Assembly: GCF_017114985.1 (NCBI RefSeq)
Contig: NZ_JABXKP010000090.1
Coordinates: forward strand, 1-64,000
Length of the DNA stretch: 64,000 nt
DNA from: Nostoc sp. JL33
GTDB lineage: Bacteria; Cyanobacteriota; Cyanobacteriia; Cyanobacteriales; Nostocaceae
Direction of reading: 5' to 3'
Shown here: positions 55,047 to 64,000 of the stretch, piece by piece
Position numbering within the stretch: position 1 is the first letter of the stretch
How the letters are laid out: every line of letters begins with the position of its first letter
Notes under the pieces: model-generated
What the model was told of the DNA's origin: nothing
Seen by the model: the letters and a program-made list of their open reading frames with translations, nothing else
Database searches by the model: none
Made by a program: the position numbers and the translations under genes

Positions 55047-55548
55047 AAAAAAACTCAAACTTTCATGCAATTGACACTTGTAAAAGTAACAGTACAACGT
55101 TTCGAGTATTGTCTGTCACTACAAAACAAACTTCGCTATTATGACATCCGTCTTACGGTGTAGGTATCTATCGCTAGCTAGTTTATAATTCTATCGATAG
55201 ATATAATTCATCTGCTAGAGGATAAAAACAAAGGAATATAGCAGTTATTAACAGTAAGTACTTCATCACAAAAATTTACAATATCTCGTGAAAGTGACTT
55301 GCGGTAAATATTGAGCCTAGCTAGTGTTTAAGTGTATATTCGACAACAGATTTTAGTACAGTCAACAAGGTTTCGTTATACCTGAGCAATACTGATTAAA
55401 CCACGTATTAGCCCATTTATCTAGAATATTTGCTTCATTGAGCAAGAGTGCTGAGTACTTTTACCTGACTCAGCACTGACTAAGGTAAACTGACCATTGT
55501 CGCTTTCAATCTGTTATTACTATTAAGCAATTAATCCAGGTAGCAATT
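55047..55548. other. Spacer between divergent amylase and TerB-like genes
   Basis: No gene and no recognised repeat. A/T-rich, with a partly symmetric TAGCTAGTTTATAATT... stretch near 55175-55205. The two divergent promoters should lie here. Confidence 0.5.
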
Positions 55549-56592
55549 ATGACCAAATATGACAAGGTTTTTAACTCAGCAAACACATCAGAGGAATCGC
55601 TAAGTCCAGAGGAAGCGGTGGCGGCGATCGCAGTTGTCACGGCGATCGCTGATTCATCCATTGAAGATGTAGATGCAGAAAGTTTAGCGGGTATCCTCTG
55701 GGAATTCGAGGTCTTTGAGGAATACTCAGAAGATGAAATCACAGAAATAGTTGATCGACTCATAGACATTACAGAACAAGAGGGAATTGGGCCTCTGTTT
55801 AATGTCGCCAAAGTATCTCTCTCAGATGAATTAGTGCTGGATGGTTTTGCGGCTGGGGTGATAGTGCTTTTAGATGATGAACTGGCCATCCCCAAATCAA
55901 AACAAGCCTACCTCAAAAAGCTACAAGCAGCCTTGGAACTTGAGGATGAAGAAGCAGAGGAAATCATCAAAGAGGTAATTGCAGCCTTTAAAGAAGCAGA
56001 AGAAGAAGCAGACGACGAAGATGAAACAGTAGTCATAGAAGATTTTAGTGAACAGACCTATGAATCTCCCTTAAAGAATTTTACAGTGCCGATTCCAGTT
56101 GATCCGCAGCAGGGCGGTAGAATTCAAAGTCAGGAAGGAGTAGTTGGCTTTTCTGATGACATCGGTACTTTGCTGAGAATCGATTATTATCCTTTCCCTC
56201 TAGAACAGTTAGAGGAACTGGAGTCTGTGGGACAACAAGAATATTTACAAACAATCTTAGTAGACAAGTATGTACCCCAGGCGATTTTTGCCAATGTACC
56301 AGATGCTTCTGTGGAGTATAGCGAATATCTGGAAGATACTTTGCGAGGCGCTTACTATGTGTTAATCGATATGCCCAAAGGTTCGACGATTTCTAAACAA
56401 GAAAATAATGGAACTGCGATCAGATTAGACGCTTACCGGGGGCTGCTCACCTTTATCAGGGGTGAATTTTTGTATATAGTTAGTAGTCAGCACAGTTTTA
56501 TTAACGGCGAAACTCCCGATTCTCTTGAAGAAGAAGCTGAAGATATTAAGGAGAGTATTTTAGAGTTTGTTGAGACTATAGAGTTCACTTAG
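55549..56592 (+). CDS. Protein with N-terminal TerB-like domain
   Basis: 347 residues, very acidic. Residues about 20-145 are helical, with the TerB pattern AAIAVVTAIADSSIEDVDAESLAGIL, DRLIDITEQEGIGPLFNVA and AGVIVLLDDELAIPKSKQAYLKKLQAAL. This fold is linked to tellurite resistance and stress-associated metal sensing. An acidic linker (about 146-175) leads to a C-terminal domain (about 180-345) that I do not recognise, beginning NFTVPIPVDPQQGG. Soluble. The palindromic element copy D follows. Confidence 0.75.
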   Translation: MTKYDKVFNSANTSEESLSPEEAVAAIAVVTAIADSSIEDVDAESLAGILWEFEVFEEYSEDEITEIVDRLIDITEQEGIGPLFNVAKVSLSDELVLDGFAAGVIVLLDDELAIPKSKQAYLKKLQAALELEDEEAEEIIKEVIAAFKEAEEEADDEDETVVIEDFSEQTYESPLKNFTVPIPVDPQQGGRIQSQEGVVGFSDDIGTLLRIDYYPFPLEQLEELESVGQQEYLQTILVDKYVPQAIFANVPDASVEYSEYLEDTLRGAYYVLIDMPKGSTISKQENNGTAIRLDAYRGLLTFIRGEFLYIVSSQHSFINGETPDSLEEEAEDIKESILEFVETIEFT

Positions 56593-56679
56593 TATATGCC
56601 ACCTCACAAAGGGTCAAAATAGAGTTTTTATGGTGATGAATATTAAATAATCTCTCCATCCAAAGAAGCGATCGCACTT

Positions 56680-56800
56680 GGGACTGACAAATAAAAAAAT
56701 ATCCAACTACTTCTTGTGGGGCGGGCGATACAAGCGCCTTTAACCACAGGCGGGCAAGATGCCCACCCCACAAGTAGTAGTAATTTATTTGTTGGAAATC
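56680..56800. repeat. Palindromic element, copy D
   Basis: Starts GGGACTGACAAATAAAAAAA and ends TAATTTATTTGTTGGAAATC, with the central arms CTTCTTGTGGGGCGGGC and GCCCACCCCACAAG. Same family as 2473-2534, 5327-5460 and 28957-29083. The rest of the spacer to 57100 holds no gene. Confidence 0.85.
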
Positions 56801-57099
56801 GCTAAAGGGATTCACTCTACCAATAAACTTAGGACTTATGCATTGACAATAAATAGTAAATATGTATAACGGGGTTTAGTAGGGGTTTAGCATTGCTCAT
56901 ACGAAACCTGAAACAACCTATGCATGGCTAATGCACATCATGATGAATTTGTACACGGCGTAAGTCCTAAAACTATTGGGAACGGATGGCGTTCTCAATT
57001 CAATATCGATAACTGATAAACTTTTCTGATGTACATTTGAAAGGGCGATGTCTGACGACAAGCCCAGAGGCGGAATGTGTACGCTTGTCTACGCTTTTG

Positions 57100-57641
57100 A
57101 CATACTCACCGTCCTGAAGGAGCGGTGATTCTTCCAGAGTCACCCCTTGGAATTACTGATTCAACGAGTCCACTTACTTACAATTTTTTGCAAAACTATA
57201 ACCAGAGATGGTTTTCTCCTCAGTCTTTCGGTGTATTTCAACACCCTGTTTCTGTATGCCCTACAGTACAGTTCAAACCGGAATAATTGGTTCAAAGAGT
57301 GCATGGTGTTTTAAACTTTTACCCACAGAAACATTCCTCTGTGGAACCCCATAGCTTAGGTTTTCATGGTTGAGTGCATCGCTAGATGCGAGGTTTTTAA
57401 AGTGGTTGATTACCTTTCCACTATAATAAAAATACTTCAAATAGCGGTATGAAGTCAATGTCTAAGCCGGAAATATTTATTACTTTTCAAAGTTAGTGCT
57501 GAGGAGAAAAAATTGCTCAAGCAATACTGCTTTCCTTTGAATGTTGAAATCAGACAGATGTGCTGCGAAAACTTATCCGCAAGCTATCCAAATCAATTAA
57601 TAAAAAGCCGTGAAACGAAGCACGGGGCTTTAGACCCAATT
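57100..57641 (-). mobile_element. Remnant of an IS200/IS605-type element
   Basis: The left edge has GACATACTCACCGTCCTGAA with hairpin arms CACCG-TCCT / AGGA-CGGTG (57109-57129), the form usual at the right end after tnpB in cyanobacterial IS605 elements. The right edge has CCGTGAAACGAAGCACGGGG (57608-57627), usual at the other end. The roughly 540 bp between carry no transposase or TnpB domain; a minus-strand frame at 57273-57458 has no recognisable motif. It looks like an internally deleted element, read right to left. Confidence 0.6.
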
Positions 57642-57656
57642 TTTCGGTAATTTTTC

Positions 57657-59516
57657 ATGACAATAACCCTGCTGAACAATCGTTATCAAGTTATCCAGGT
57701 AATCGGCGCTGGTGGGTTTGGCGAAACCTTTCTAGCAGAAGATGTGCATATGCCTTCTCGCCGTCGCTGTGTGATCAAGCAACTCAAACCGATAACCAAC
57801 AATGACCCGCAAACTTACCAAATTATCCAACAACGGTTTGAACGGGAAGCAGCAACCTTGGAATATTTGGGTGAAAGTAGTCAGCAAATTCCTAAACTCT
57901 ACGCCTACTTTTCTGAGAACGGGCAATTTTACCTCGTCCAAGAATGGATTCACGGCCAAACCCTGACAAAAATTGTCGAAGCTAAAGGATTTGAGAGTGA
58001 AACTGCTGTTCGGCAAATTCTCTTGAGTCTGCTTCCAGTCTTGGATTATGTCCACAGTAAAGGCATTATTCACCGGGATATCAAGCCAGAAAACATTATT
58101 CTCCGTTCTGTTGATGGTAAGCCAGTTTTGATTGATTTTGGTGCAGTTAAAGAAACAATCCGTTCAGTGGTGAATTCTCCAGGATACCCGACGCGATCGC
58201 TTGTCATTGGTACGCCTGGATATATGCCTAGCGAACAAGCCGTTGGCCGCCCAGTTTACAGTACTGATATCTACAGCTTAGGCTTAACGGCGATTTATCT
58301 GCTGACTGGCAAACACCCGCAAGAATTACAAACTGATCTCAAAACTGGGGAAATACTTTGGCAGCAGCACGCCCCTAACGTCTCTTCCCAATTGGCTTTG
58401 GTACTTAATCAGGCAATTAAGCCTCATGCTGGCGATCGCTACAGCACTGCTAGTAAAATGCTACACGCTTTGCAGTCTGCTAGTAATATATCTCCTGAGT
58501 TAGTTGCAAATATTTCCACTGTCATTTCTTCTCCCCCTACGACATCGACTCGACAAACCCAGGCATTATATTCGCCGCAAAAAAATTCTGTGATTCCCGC
58601 GCCTAACAGGAGTGGAAACTGGCAAAAATCTGCTGTGATTGTTGGTAGTTTGCTGATCGGCGGCTTGCTTGGTGCAGTAGCAATTTCTAGCATCACTCGT
58701 CAGCAACAACCAGAAACAACCATTGCCACAAGTCCCACGCGATCGCCAGAATCTTTGCCTTCCACTCCTGCATCTGGCGATTTGCCTGTTTCTTCCCAAA
58801 CTTCTCCAGTTCCAGTTGTACCTACCTCACCACCAGAACAGCCAGTAATTCCCGATCCTTTGCCAACCTCTAATTCCCCGGTTGTATCCAGACCACAGCC
58901 AAAAAATAAGCCTGTAATTTTAGATACTCCAGCGCCAGTAGAAGTATCCACACCACAGCCAGAACCAGAGAAGGAGGCGATACCTGCTTTGGACAATGCC
59001 AGCCCAGTTCCTACACCAGAACCGCGTTCCACGCCACAGAAGAAGCCGCGCAGTAAATTAGCCGCCACTAGCAGCAGAGAAAGCGTTCCCGCATTCCCTA
59101 CAGGTACACCAAGAAACATCGTAGAAGCTACCCTCGGCAAACCAAATCAAGATTTAAAAGGCGCATGGGGCAAGACTCGTGCTGTCGTTTACAAACTAGT
59201 GCCAGACAAAATTGACCTTGGCTACTTATTTGATCGTAATTCTAAAGTGCTACGTCAAACTGAGGTATCTTTTGCCGAATCGGTAGACCCGCAGGTAATG
59301 GAGACTACCTTGAATGGAATGTTAGATGGGCAAGCCACTGAAGAAATTAAGCAGGGACTCAAACAGGTACAACAGCGCCAGTCGGATAACTTTAGTTTTA
59401 AGAATGGCTCAGTCAAGGGTCAGATTATCCGCCAACAATGTGATTTTATTTACATCAGCATTTGGGATGTAGATTTACATGATTTTGTGAGTCCATCGAC
59501 AGCCAAAAGGTGTTAA
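57657..59516 (+). CDS. Serine/threonine protein kinase, Pkn2 type
   Basis: 619 residues. Kinase domain about 8-275: Gly-loop GAGGFGETF, VIKQLKP lysine, HRDIKPENI catalytic loop, DFGAVKE, GTPGYMPSEQ activation segment. A membrane helix follows (about 326-346, SAVIVGSLLIGGLLGAVAI), then a long Pro/Ser/Thr-rich spacer and a C-terminal extracytoplasmic domain (about 480-615) that is not recognised. It likely senses envelope signals and phosphorylates cytoplasmic targets. The start lies 16 bases after the remnant IS element, which therefore supplies most of the leader. Confidence 0.93.
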   Translation: MTITLLNNRYQVIQVIGAGGFGETFLAEDVHMPSRRRCVIKQLKPITNNDPQTYQIIQQRFEREAATLEYLGESSQQIPKLYAYFSENGQFYLVQEWIHGQTLTKIVEAKGFESETAVRQILLSLLPVLDYVHSKGIIHRDIKPENIILRSVDGKPVLIDFGAVKETIRSVVNSPGYPTRSLVIGTPGYMPSEQAVGRPVYSTDIYSLGLTAIYLLTGKHPQELQTDLKTGEILWQQHAPNVSSQLALVLNQAIKPHAGDRYSTASKMLHALQSASNISPELVANISTVISSPPTTSTRQTQALYSPQKNSVIPAPNRSGNWQKSAVIVGSLLIGGLLGAVAISSITRQQQPETTIATSPTRSPESLPSTPASGDLPVSSQTSPVPVVPTSPPEQPVIPDPLPTSNSPVVSRPQPKNKPVILDTPAPVEVSTPQPEPEKEAIPALDNASPVPTPEPRSTPQKKPRSKLAATSSRESVPAFPTGTPRNIVEATLGKPNQDLKGAWGKTRAVVYKLVPDKIDLGYLFDRNSKVLRQTEVSFAESVDPQVMETTLNGMLDGQATEEIKQGLKQVQQRQSDNFSFKNGSVKGQIIRQQCDFIYISIWDVDLHDFVSPSTAKRC

Positions 59517-59931
59517 TTTCCTGGGAAACATTGTCCTCAAAAGTTAGATTTTTGTATCCCATAAGACAGATTTAGGATTCAATATAGTCCTTCAAAAACT
59601 GATTTTATTGGGCAACAATCAAAACAATTGCAGTCTTCCCAAGCACAAAAACCCATTTCTTATAATTAGTACATTTGTTTTCTAGGTTTTGCAACTAAAC
59701 CCATGAAAATCTATTTTTCCCATGCCCCATGCTCCATGCCCAATCCCCAATGCCCCATACCCAATCCCCCTTTTCAAAACGGAGTTTTAAATTCTTAATA
59801 TTCATAAAGTTATAAATACCATTATTAAGTTTTTAATAATACTTGTCTCAGCTTCTACATTCATGTCGTAAATTGCCATTGGAATTGTGTAATCTGAAGA
59901 CAGCAAAGCTAAATTATTCAATTGAGGTCTA
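59517..59931. other. Spacer with heptamer repeat block
   Basis: The block 59715-59771 has CCCATGC/CCAATCC-type heptamers. No gene or strong hairpin was seen. Confidence 0.6.
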
Positions 59932-60147
59932 ATGACTCCTACGATTATGCGTCAGCTTTGGTCAGTGGTTGAAACCGCCCAAGCCAAGCTCCTCTTACAA
60001 CTGGATGATGCTAGCTTGGTACAGTGGTTAGTGAAACAAATCGAAACGCAAGTGTTGTTAGATTCTAACGAAACTGATTATCTGTGCCACTACATCCAAT
60101 CTCGGCTAGCCCTTATACGTGATCTTGCTTATGAACGTCAGTGTTGA
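59932..60147 (+). CDS. Small hypothetical protein
   Basis: 71 residues, helix-rich and without a signal: IMRQLWSVVETAQAKLLLQLDDASLVQWLVKQIETQ and DYLCHYIQSRLALIRDLAYERQC. It resembles small Nostocales proteins of unknown role. The ATG at 59932 has no strong ribosome site. A further in-frame ATG lies five residues in. It is convergent with ribD. Confidence 0.6.
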   Translation: MTPTIMRQLWSVVETAQAKLLLQLDDASLVQWLVKQIETQVLLDSNETDYLCHYIQSRLALIRDLAYERQC

Positions 60148-60213
60148 TGATGCCTACGGCGGGCTACGCCAATACAAAATCACCATAAATTGATTGATAG
60201 TCAAGTGTTATTA

Positions 60214-61347
60214 CTATTGACTATTGGCTTTTTGGGGGAAATAACCTTCTACTAAGCAGTCAGAGCCGACTACACGCCAACGAACACGTTCTAGAGACAA
60301 CGCCTCAGTCATGGTAGTAAACCCTAAATCGCCCACAGGTGTGGGAGCAATACTACCACCAATGATTTTCGGGGCGATAAATGCTAGAACTTTTTGCACT
60401 GCTCCTTGAGCGATCGCACTAGCAGCTAAGATACCACCACACTCCCACAAGACGCTACAAAAACCTCGCTCATATAAGTACGCCATTGCATTATCTGGTG
60501 TAAGTGATGTTAATTCCACCACCTCCACCCCAAGTTTTCGCAACAGTTCTTGAAAATCGGGATTAGCACCCTCCTCTGTCAACACCAAAGTCGGAGCATC
60601 CGCAGTTTGCCAAAGATGGGCATTTTCCGGTAAGTTTAGCTGGCGACTCATCACCACCCGCAGGGGATTATGTGCCCCCACCTGATGAGTGGTTAAATAA
60701 GGATTATCCTGTCGAACTGTATTACCGCCGACAATTATTGCATCACAAGCCGCCCGCACTTGATGTACTTCATTGCGGGCATCTTGGCTTGTCACCCAGG
60801 CGCTGTGACCAGAGGTGGTAGCAATTTTGCCATCTAAAGTCATGGCATATTTTAAAATTCCCAAAGGTCGTTTGTAGAGAATGCGATGCACAAAAGCTTC
60901 ATTTAGCTGATGACAAGCTGATTCTTCAACTCCTACCAAGACTTCGATCCCCGCCGCACGTAAACGGGCAATACCACCTCCCGCTACCAGTGGATTGGGA
61001 TCAACCATACCCACGACTACTTTTGCTACCCCTGCTTGGATCAATCCTTCAGAACAAGGGGGAGTACGTCCGTAGTGATTGCAAGGTTCGAGGCTGACAT
61101 AGATTGTTGCACCACGAGCGCCATCGCCTGCTGCCCTCAAAGCAAACACTTCTGCATGAGGCTCACCTGCACGAGGATGAAACCCTTCGCCGACAATCTC
61201 GCCATCCTTGACAATCACCGCTCCCACTAGGGGATTTGGCGAAGTACGTCCTAAAGCGCGGCGAGCAAGTGACAAACACCGCAGCATCATGCGAGAGTCA
61301 AAGTCAGTTCCGACCTTTTGCTTTATAGGAGAATTCGATCCAAACAA
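60214..61347 (-). CDS. ribD: Bifunctional riboflavin biosynthesis protein RibD
   Basis: 377 residues. The N-terminal deaminase domain has the zinc ligands HAEVFAL and EPCNHYGRTPPC. The C-terminal reductase domain (about 155-370) shows RPLGILKYAMTLDGKIAT, IIVGGNTVRQDNPYLTT, LWECGGILAASAI and PKIIGG. It deaminates and then reduces the pyrimidine intermediate of riboflavin synthesis. No other rib gene is adjacent. A 26-base palindrome stands 46 bases upstream of the start. Confidence 0.95.
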   Translation of the reverse strand: MFGSNSPIKQKVGTDFDSRMMLRCLSLARRALGRTSPNPLVGAVIVKDGEIVGEGFHPRAGEPHAEVFALRAAGDGARGATIYVSLEPCNHYGRTPPCSEGLIQAGVAKVVVGMVDPNPLVAGGGIARLRAAGIEVLVGVEESACHQLNEAFVHRILYKRPLGILKYAMTLDGKIATTSGHSAWVTSQDARNEVHQVRAACDAIIVGGNTVRQDNPYLTTHQVGAHNPLRVVMSRQLNLPENAHLWQTADAPTLVLTEEGANPDFQELLRKLGVEVVELTSLTPDNAMAYLYERGFCSVLWECGGILAASAIAQGAVQKVLAFIAPKIIGGSIAPTPVGDLGFTTMTEALSLERVRWRVVGSDCLVEGYFPQKANSQ

Positions 61348-61393
61348 TTCTTCTTACAGCCTTTTTCATCTATTTAAACGGCAATCTCCTGTA

Positions 61394-61419
61394 GGGTAGC
61401 ACAGCTAGCTGTGCTACCC
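61394..61419. repeat. 26-base perfect palindrome
   Basis: Identical to 28836-28861 in all 26 bases, centred on TA between ribD and the MBL-like gene. Confidence 0.9.
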
Positions 61420-61425
61420 ATCGAT

Positions 61426-62025
61426 TTACAGCGTCGCTACAAGTTCCTGTAAGCGATCGCTTCCATCGCGGAAGACGGGCCAACCATCCCCCACCAACAC
61501 TGCTTCTACCCGACTCAGTTGAGCCAACCTGCGAACAGAAGCAACAGCGTCTTCTCGATTCAGCAGCTTGTCATCTGGCAAAATCGTTAAACTACCTGCT
61601 TTGCGTGCCCGTACTAAATCCCCTGTAATTAAAGTTGTCTCCTCCAGTAACAGAGCCAATTCACCCGGAGTTTTCGAGCCTTGGAGTTCAATCACCTTAA
61701 GTCCTGGCACAAATTCTTCACCATCAGACAGCCAGCGATCGCAATGTATAGGGAAAGTTTCTTTTTCTGCCACAGGCCCGGCAATCTTAGCATAGGTTTG
61801 ATCGGCAATTTCTTTACTTGCCCTGACATGCTCAGAATTCGTCAGCACAATCCAAACTACACCACCGAGGGATTTCAGATGATTCCAATCATGGTTTGAT
61901 AGGGCTACTGGGTCAATCAAGATGTTGCCATCTGGGCGAATCCAGGCAATCCCATTGAAATCAATATTTCTTGCCGGATTGAAATTAGACCAGCTATAGA
62001 GATCGGGACGGTGCAAAGATTTCAT
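61426..62025 (-). CDS. MBL-fold metallo-hydrolase-like protein, degenerate metal site
   Basis: 199 residues of the metallo-beta-lactamase fold. Strand pattern (NGIAWIRPDGNILIDPVALSNHDWNHL, GVVWIVLTNSEH) and TTLITGDLVRAR match. The canonical HxHxDH reads TNSEHVRAS, so two zinc ligands are missing; the later His (FPIHCDRW) and Asp (GD) remain. It may be a one-metal or non-catalytic relative. Gene order with ribD is same-strand, about 80 bases apart. Confidence 0.75.
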   Translation of the reverse strand: MKSLHRPDLYSWSNFNPARNIDFNGIAWIRPDGNILIDPVALSNHDWNHLKSLGGVVWIVLTNSEHVRASKEIADQTYAKIAGPVAEKETFPIHCDRWLSDGEEFVPGLKVIELQGSKTPGELALLLEETTLITGDLVRARKAGSLTILPDDKLLNREDAVASVRRLAQLSRVEAVLVGDGWPVFRDGSDRLQELVATL

Positions 62026-62214
62026 GATGATTCTGGATCAGTATCTTCAATAATTGACTATTAATCTCAATAATTAAGTATATAGATTATAAGGTTGCAT
62101 TCCCTTTGGATCTGGAATTTGAGTATACTACGATAAATTTATCAATATTACGGGTTTTGTTTGGTTTACAGGAATTCAAGGTTAAGGGCAATAGAGATCA
62201 ACCGAGGTACAGGG

Positions 62215-63405
62215 ATGAGTCAGATTCAGCGCCAAAAAATATCAGCGAAGGCAAACCAGTTTAAAGAGTCGGTGATTCGAGAAATGACCAGGGTCGCGCT
62301 GCAATACGATGCAGTGAATCTGGCGCAGGGGTTCCCTGATTTTCCCTGTCCCTTGGAGTTGAAACAGGCAGCATATCAGGCAATAGAGGCAGATGTAAAT
62401 CAGTATGCCATTACTTGGGGCGATCGCCCCTTTCGTCAGGCGATCGCCAACAAAGTTCGTTGGTATCTGGGCTTAGATATCGATCCCGAAACCCAAATCA
62501 CCGTTACCTGTGGTTCCACAGAAGCAATGGCAGCTGTGATGTTGGCAACAGTTGATCCTGGTGAGGAAGTAATTGTATTTGAGCCGTATTACGAGAACTA
62601 CGGCCCCGATGCAATTTTAGCTGGTGCGACACCCCGTTATGTGACACTACATCCCCCCGATTGGACATTTGATGAATCAGAGTTGCGTCAAGCTTTCAAT
62701 GCCAATACTAAAGCGATTATTATTAACACACCCCACAACCCCACCGGTAAAGTCTTCACCCGTGAAGAACTCACCCTAATTGCTGAACTTTGTCAAAAAT
62801 GGGATGTGTTAGCGTTCACTGATGAAATTTATGAACATATTCTCTATGACGGCACTCAACATATTGCCTTAGCAACCCTTCCCGGTATGGAAGAACGCAC
62901 AATTACCATTAATGGTCTTTCCAAAACTTACAGCGTCACAGGATGGCGAGTTGGCTACATTTTGGCAAACCCGGAATTGACAGGGGCGATTCGCAAAGTT
63001 CATGATTTTCTCACCGTTGGCGCTCCTGCACCATTGCAACGAGCCGGAGTTGCCGCCATGCAACTGCCACCATCCTATTATGAAGAACTAGCCAAACTTT
63101 ATCACCAAAAGCGAGAGAGGATTTTACAGATTCTAGATCAAGTAGGGATTCCCTATTTCGTTCCCCAAGGAGCCTATTACGTTCTTGCAGATATTTCCAA
63201 ATTCGGCTACCAAACAGATATAGAATTCACTTACCATTTAATTAAAGATATTGGTGTTGCCGTAGTTCCCGGTTCCAGCTTTTTCAGGCAACCAGAAAAA
63301 GGACATTCATTGATCAGATTTTGCTTCAGCAAAAGACCTGAGACATTACAAACAGCGAGCGATCGCTTACTCAAACTGCAATCAAATCTACAACCCATAT
63401 CCTAA
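62215..63405 (+). CDS. Class I/II PLP-dependent aminotransferase
   Basis: 396 residues. Fold type I signature: ALQYDAVNLAQGFPDFPCP, VTCGSTEAMAAVML, NTPHNPTGKVFTREEL, the PLP lysine in TINGLSKTYSVTGWRVGY, and the substrate arginine near LIRFCFSKR. The pattern is that of kynurenine/methionine-type aminotransferases (YbdL-like); the substrate is not certain. The ATG at 62215 has GAGGTACAGGG before it. The frame is open to 62161 (TTG), but those residues do not fit the family. Confidence 0.92.
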   Translation: MSQIQRQKISAKANQFKESVIREMTRVALQYDAVNLAQGFPDFPCPLELKQAAYQAIEADVNQYAITWGDRPFRQAIANKVRWYLGLDIDPETQITVTCGSTEAMAAVMLATVDPGEEVIVFEPYYENYGPDAILAGATPRYVTLHPPDWTFDESELRQAFNANTKAIIINTPHNPTGKVFTREELTLIAELCQKWDVLAFTDEIYEHILYDGTQHIALATLPGMEERTITINGLSKTYSVTGWRVGYILANPELTGAIRKVHDFLTVGAPAPLQRAGVAAMQLPPSYYEELAKLYHQKRERILQILDQVGIPYFVPQGAYYVLADISKFGYQTDIEFTYHLIKDIGVAVVPGSSFFRQPEKGHSLIRFCFSKRPETLQTASDRLLKLQSNLQPIS

Positions 63406-63755
63406 CATTCATTTCTTCTCTCTGCGCCCCTCTGCGCCTCTGTGGTTCGTTTCTCTTAAGCATCCCAATCTATTCAACATGAAAGACCCATAACCACTTA
63501 TTTAACATAACTGACCGAATTTTAAATTTTGGATTTTGGATTGTTGGCGAAGCCTCTCGTAGAGAAGATTCAAAATCCAAAATTTAAAAAGGGTTACAAG
63601 CCCCCGAATTTATACTCGCTCCGCGAGAAGCAAGCTACGTGAAACAATTCTTTAATCCAAAATCTAAAATTACTTGACTTGCCTCTGACTTGCTTGCTTG
63701 GGGTCAATCTAAAATCTAAAATCTAAAATCCAAAATTGTTTGACCAGGAGTAACT
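63406..63755. other. Spacer with inverted repeats and AAAATCT heptamers
   Basis: Contains the CTCTGCG-type repeat (63419-63450, cf. the lnt insertion), an inverted repeat AATTTTAAATTTTGGATTTTG ... CAAAATCCAAAATTTAAAAA (about 63519-63590), and the AAAATCT block 63706-63738. No gene was seen. Confidence 0.65.
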
Positions 63756-64000
63756 ATGGCTACTTACGATAACATTTTGCAAGCAATTGGTAAAACTCCA
63801 TTAGTCAGACTAAACAAAATCAACGAAGACATTCACTCAACTATTTATACCAAAGTAGAATATCTCAATCCTGGCGGGAGTACCAAAGATAGAATTGCCC
63901 TGACGATGATTGAAGCCGCAGAAAAAATAGGTCAACTGCAACCGGGTGGTACTATTATTGAAGCTACCGCAGGTAATACTGGAGTGGGACTGGCACTAAT
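63756..64000 (+). CDS. Cysteine synthase/cystathionine beta-synthase family protein (5' part)
   Basis: Runs off the window; 81 full codons are present. The fold-type II PLP motif is clear: IGKTPLVRLNKI, VEYLNPGGSTKDRIALTMIEAAE with the catalytic lysine in STKDR, and ATAGNTGVGLAL (phosphate loop). The NPGGSTKDR form and GNTGVGLAL favour a cystathionine-beta-synthase-type member over canonical CysK. AGGAG five bases before the ATG fixes the start. Confidence 0.9.
   Translation, partial: MATYDNILQAIGKTPLVRLNKINEDIHSTIYTKVEYLNPGGSTKDRIALTMIEAAEKIGQLQPGGTIIEATAGNTGVGLAL

Noticed and set aside
57273-57458. 61-codon minus-strand frame inside the IS605 remnant
   Set aside because: No TnpA or TnpB motif; treated as part of the decayed element.
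1-64000. tRNA, rRNA, riboswitch and CRISPR signals
   Set aside because: The spacers were read for T-loop GTTCGA patterns, regular spacer-repeat arrays and known riboswitch cores; none was convincing.

Overview
The window reads as chromosomal DNA of a filamentous, heterocyst-forming type cyanobacterium (Nostoc/Anabaena relatives). This rests on the many GCGATCGC (HIP1) octamers, the heptanucleotide tandem repeats between genes, a plant-type ferredoxin, XisH/XisI, a DUF2949 protein, an 8-HDF-type photolyase and PEP-CTERM and RTX surface proteins. No rRNA, tRNA, CRISPR array or complete transposase gene was found. Genes lie on both strands in short groups separated by long, repeat-rich spacers.

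Layout. 0-5.3 kb: small heat-shock protein, ferredoxin with hemD, then a tight three-gene module (HtrA-like pseudoprotease, intact HtrA-like protease, LuxR-type regulator with a degenerate receiver). 5.5-14.9 kb: glycosyltransferase, two overlapping small unknown genes, PEP-CTERM protein, MFS exporter, membrane protein, photolyase, cupin, and a CBS-HEPN fusion. 15.3-20.9 kb: an RHH-TOBE regulator with a candidate operator, DUF2949, ftsH, then a JAMM protease with a MoeB-rhodanese protein. 21-26.6 kb: three tandem copies of an RTX locus, the first reduced to a stub. 26.9-34.7 kb: DUF58 protein, an nrtD remnant, argJ, a spacer with two probable tandem small RNAs, gatB, a small kinase-like gene broken by a 225-bp insertion, and an unknown gene behind a CIRCE-type heat-shock operator. 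35-43.6 kb: two MvdD/MvdC-like ATP-grasp ligases (graspetide maturases), lnt, gyrA, trmB. 43.6-53 kb: PMT-type mannosyltransferase, GNAT, xisI/xisH, an intein-split ppsA, Uma2, DUF29 and Nmad2 proteins. 53-64 kb: alpha-amylase with CBM20, TerB-like protein, Ser/Thr kinase, ribD, an MBL-like protein, an aminotransferase, and the start of a cysteine-synthase-family gene that runs off the window.

Most of the core genes (hemD, argJ, gatB, gyrA, lnt, trmB, ribD, ftsH, ppsA) are ordinary housekeeping. The accessory interest lies in: the paired dead and active HtrA proteins with an atypical regulator; the graspetide ligase pair with no visible precursor; the CIRCE-controlled unknown gene; two tandem putative sRNAs between gatB and argJ; the ppsA intein, which sits beside the catalytic histidine and has an unusual penultimate residue; and the small palindromic elements, which have altered genes by supplying the argJ stop codon, adding residues to Lnt, breaking the kinase-like gene and forming the leader of the Ser/Thr kinase.

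All assignments come from reading the sequence and from knowledge of the families. No database search was run.
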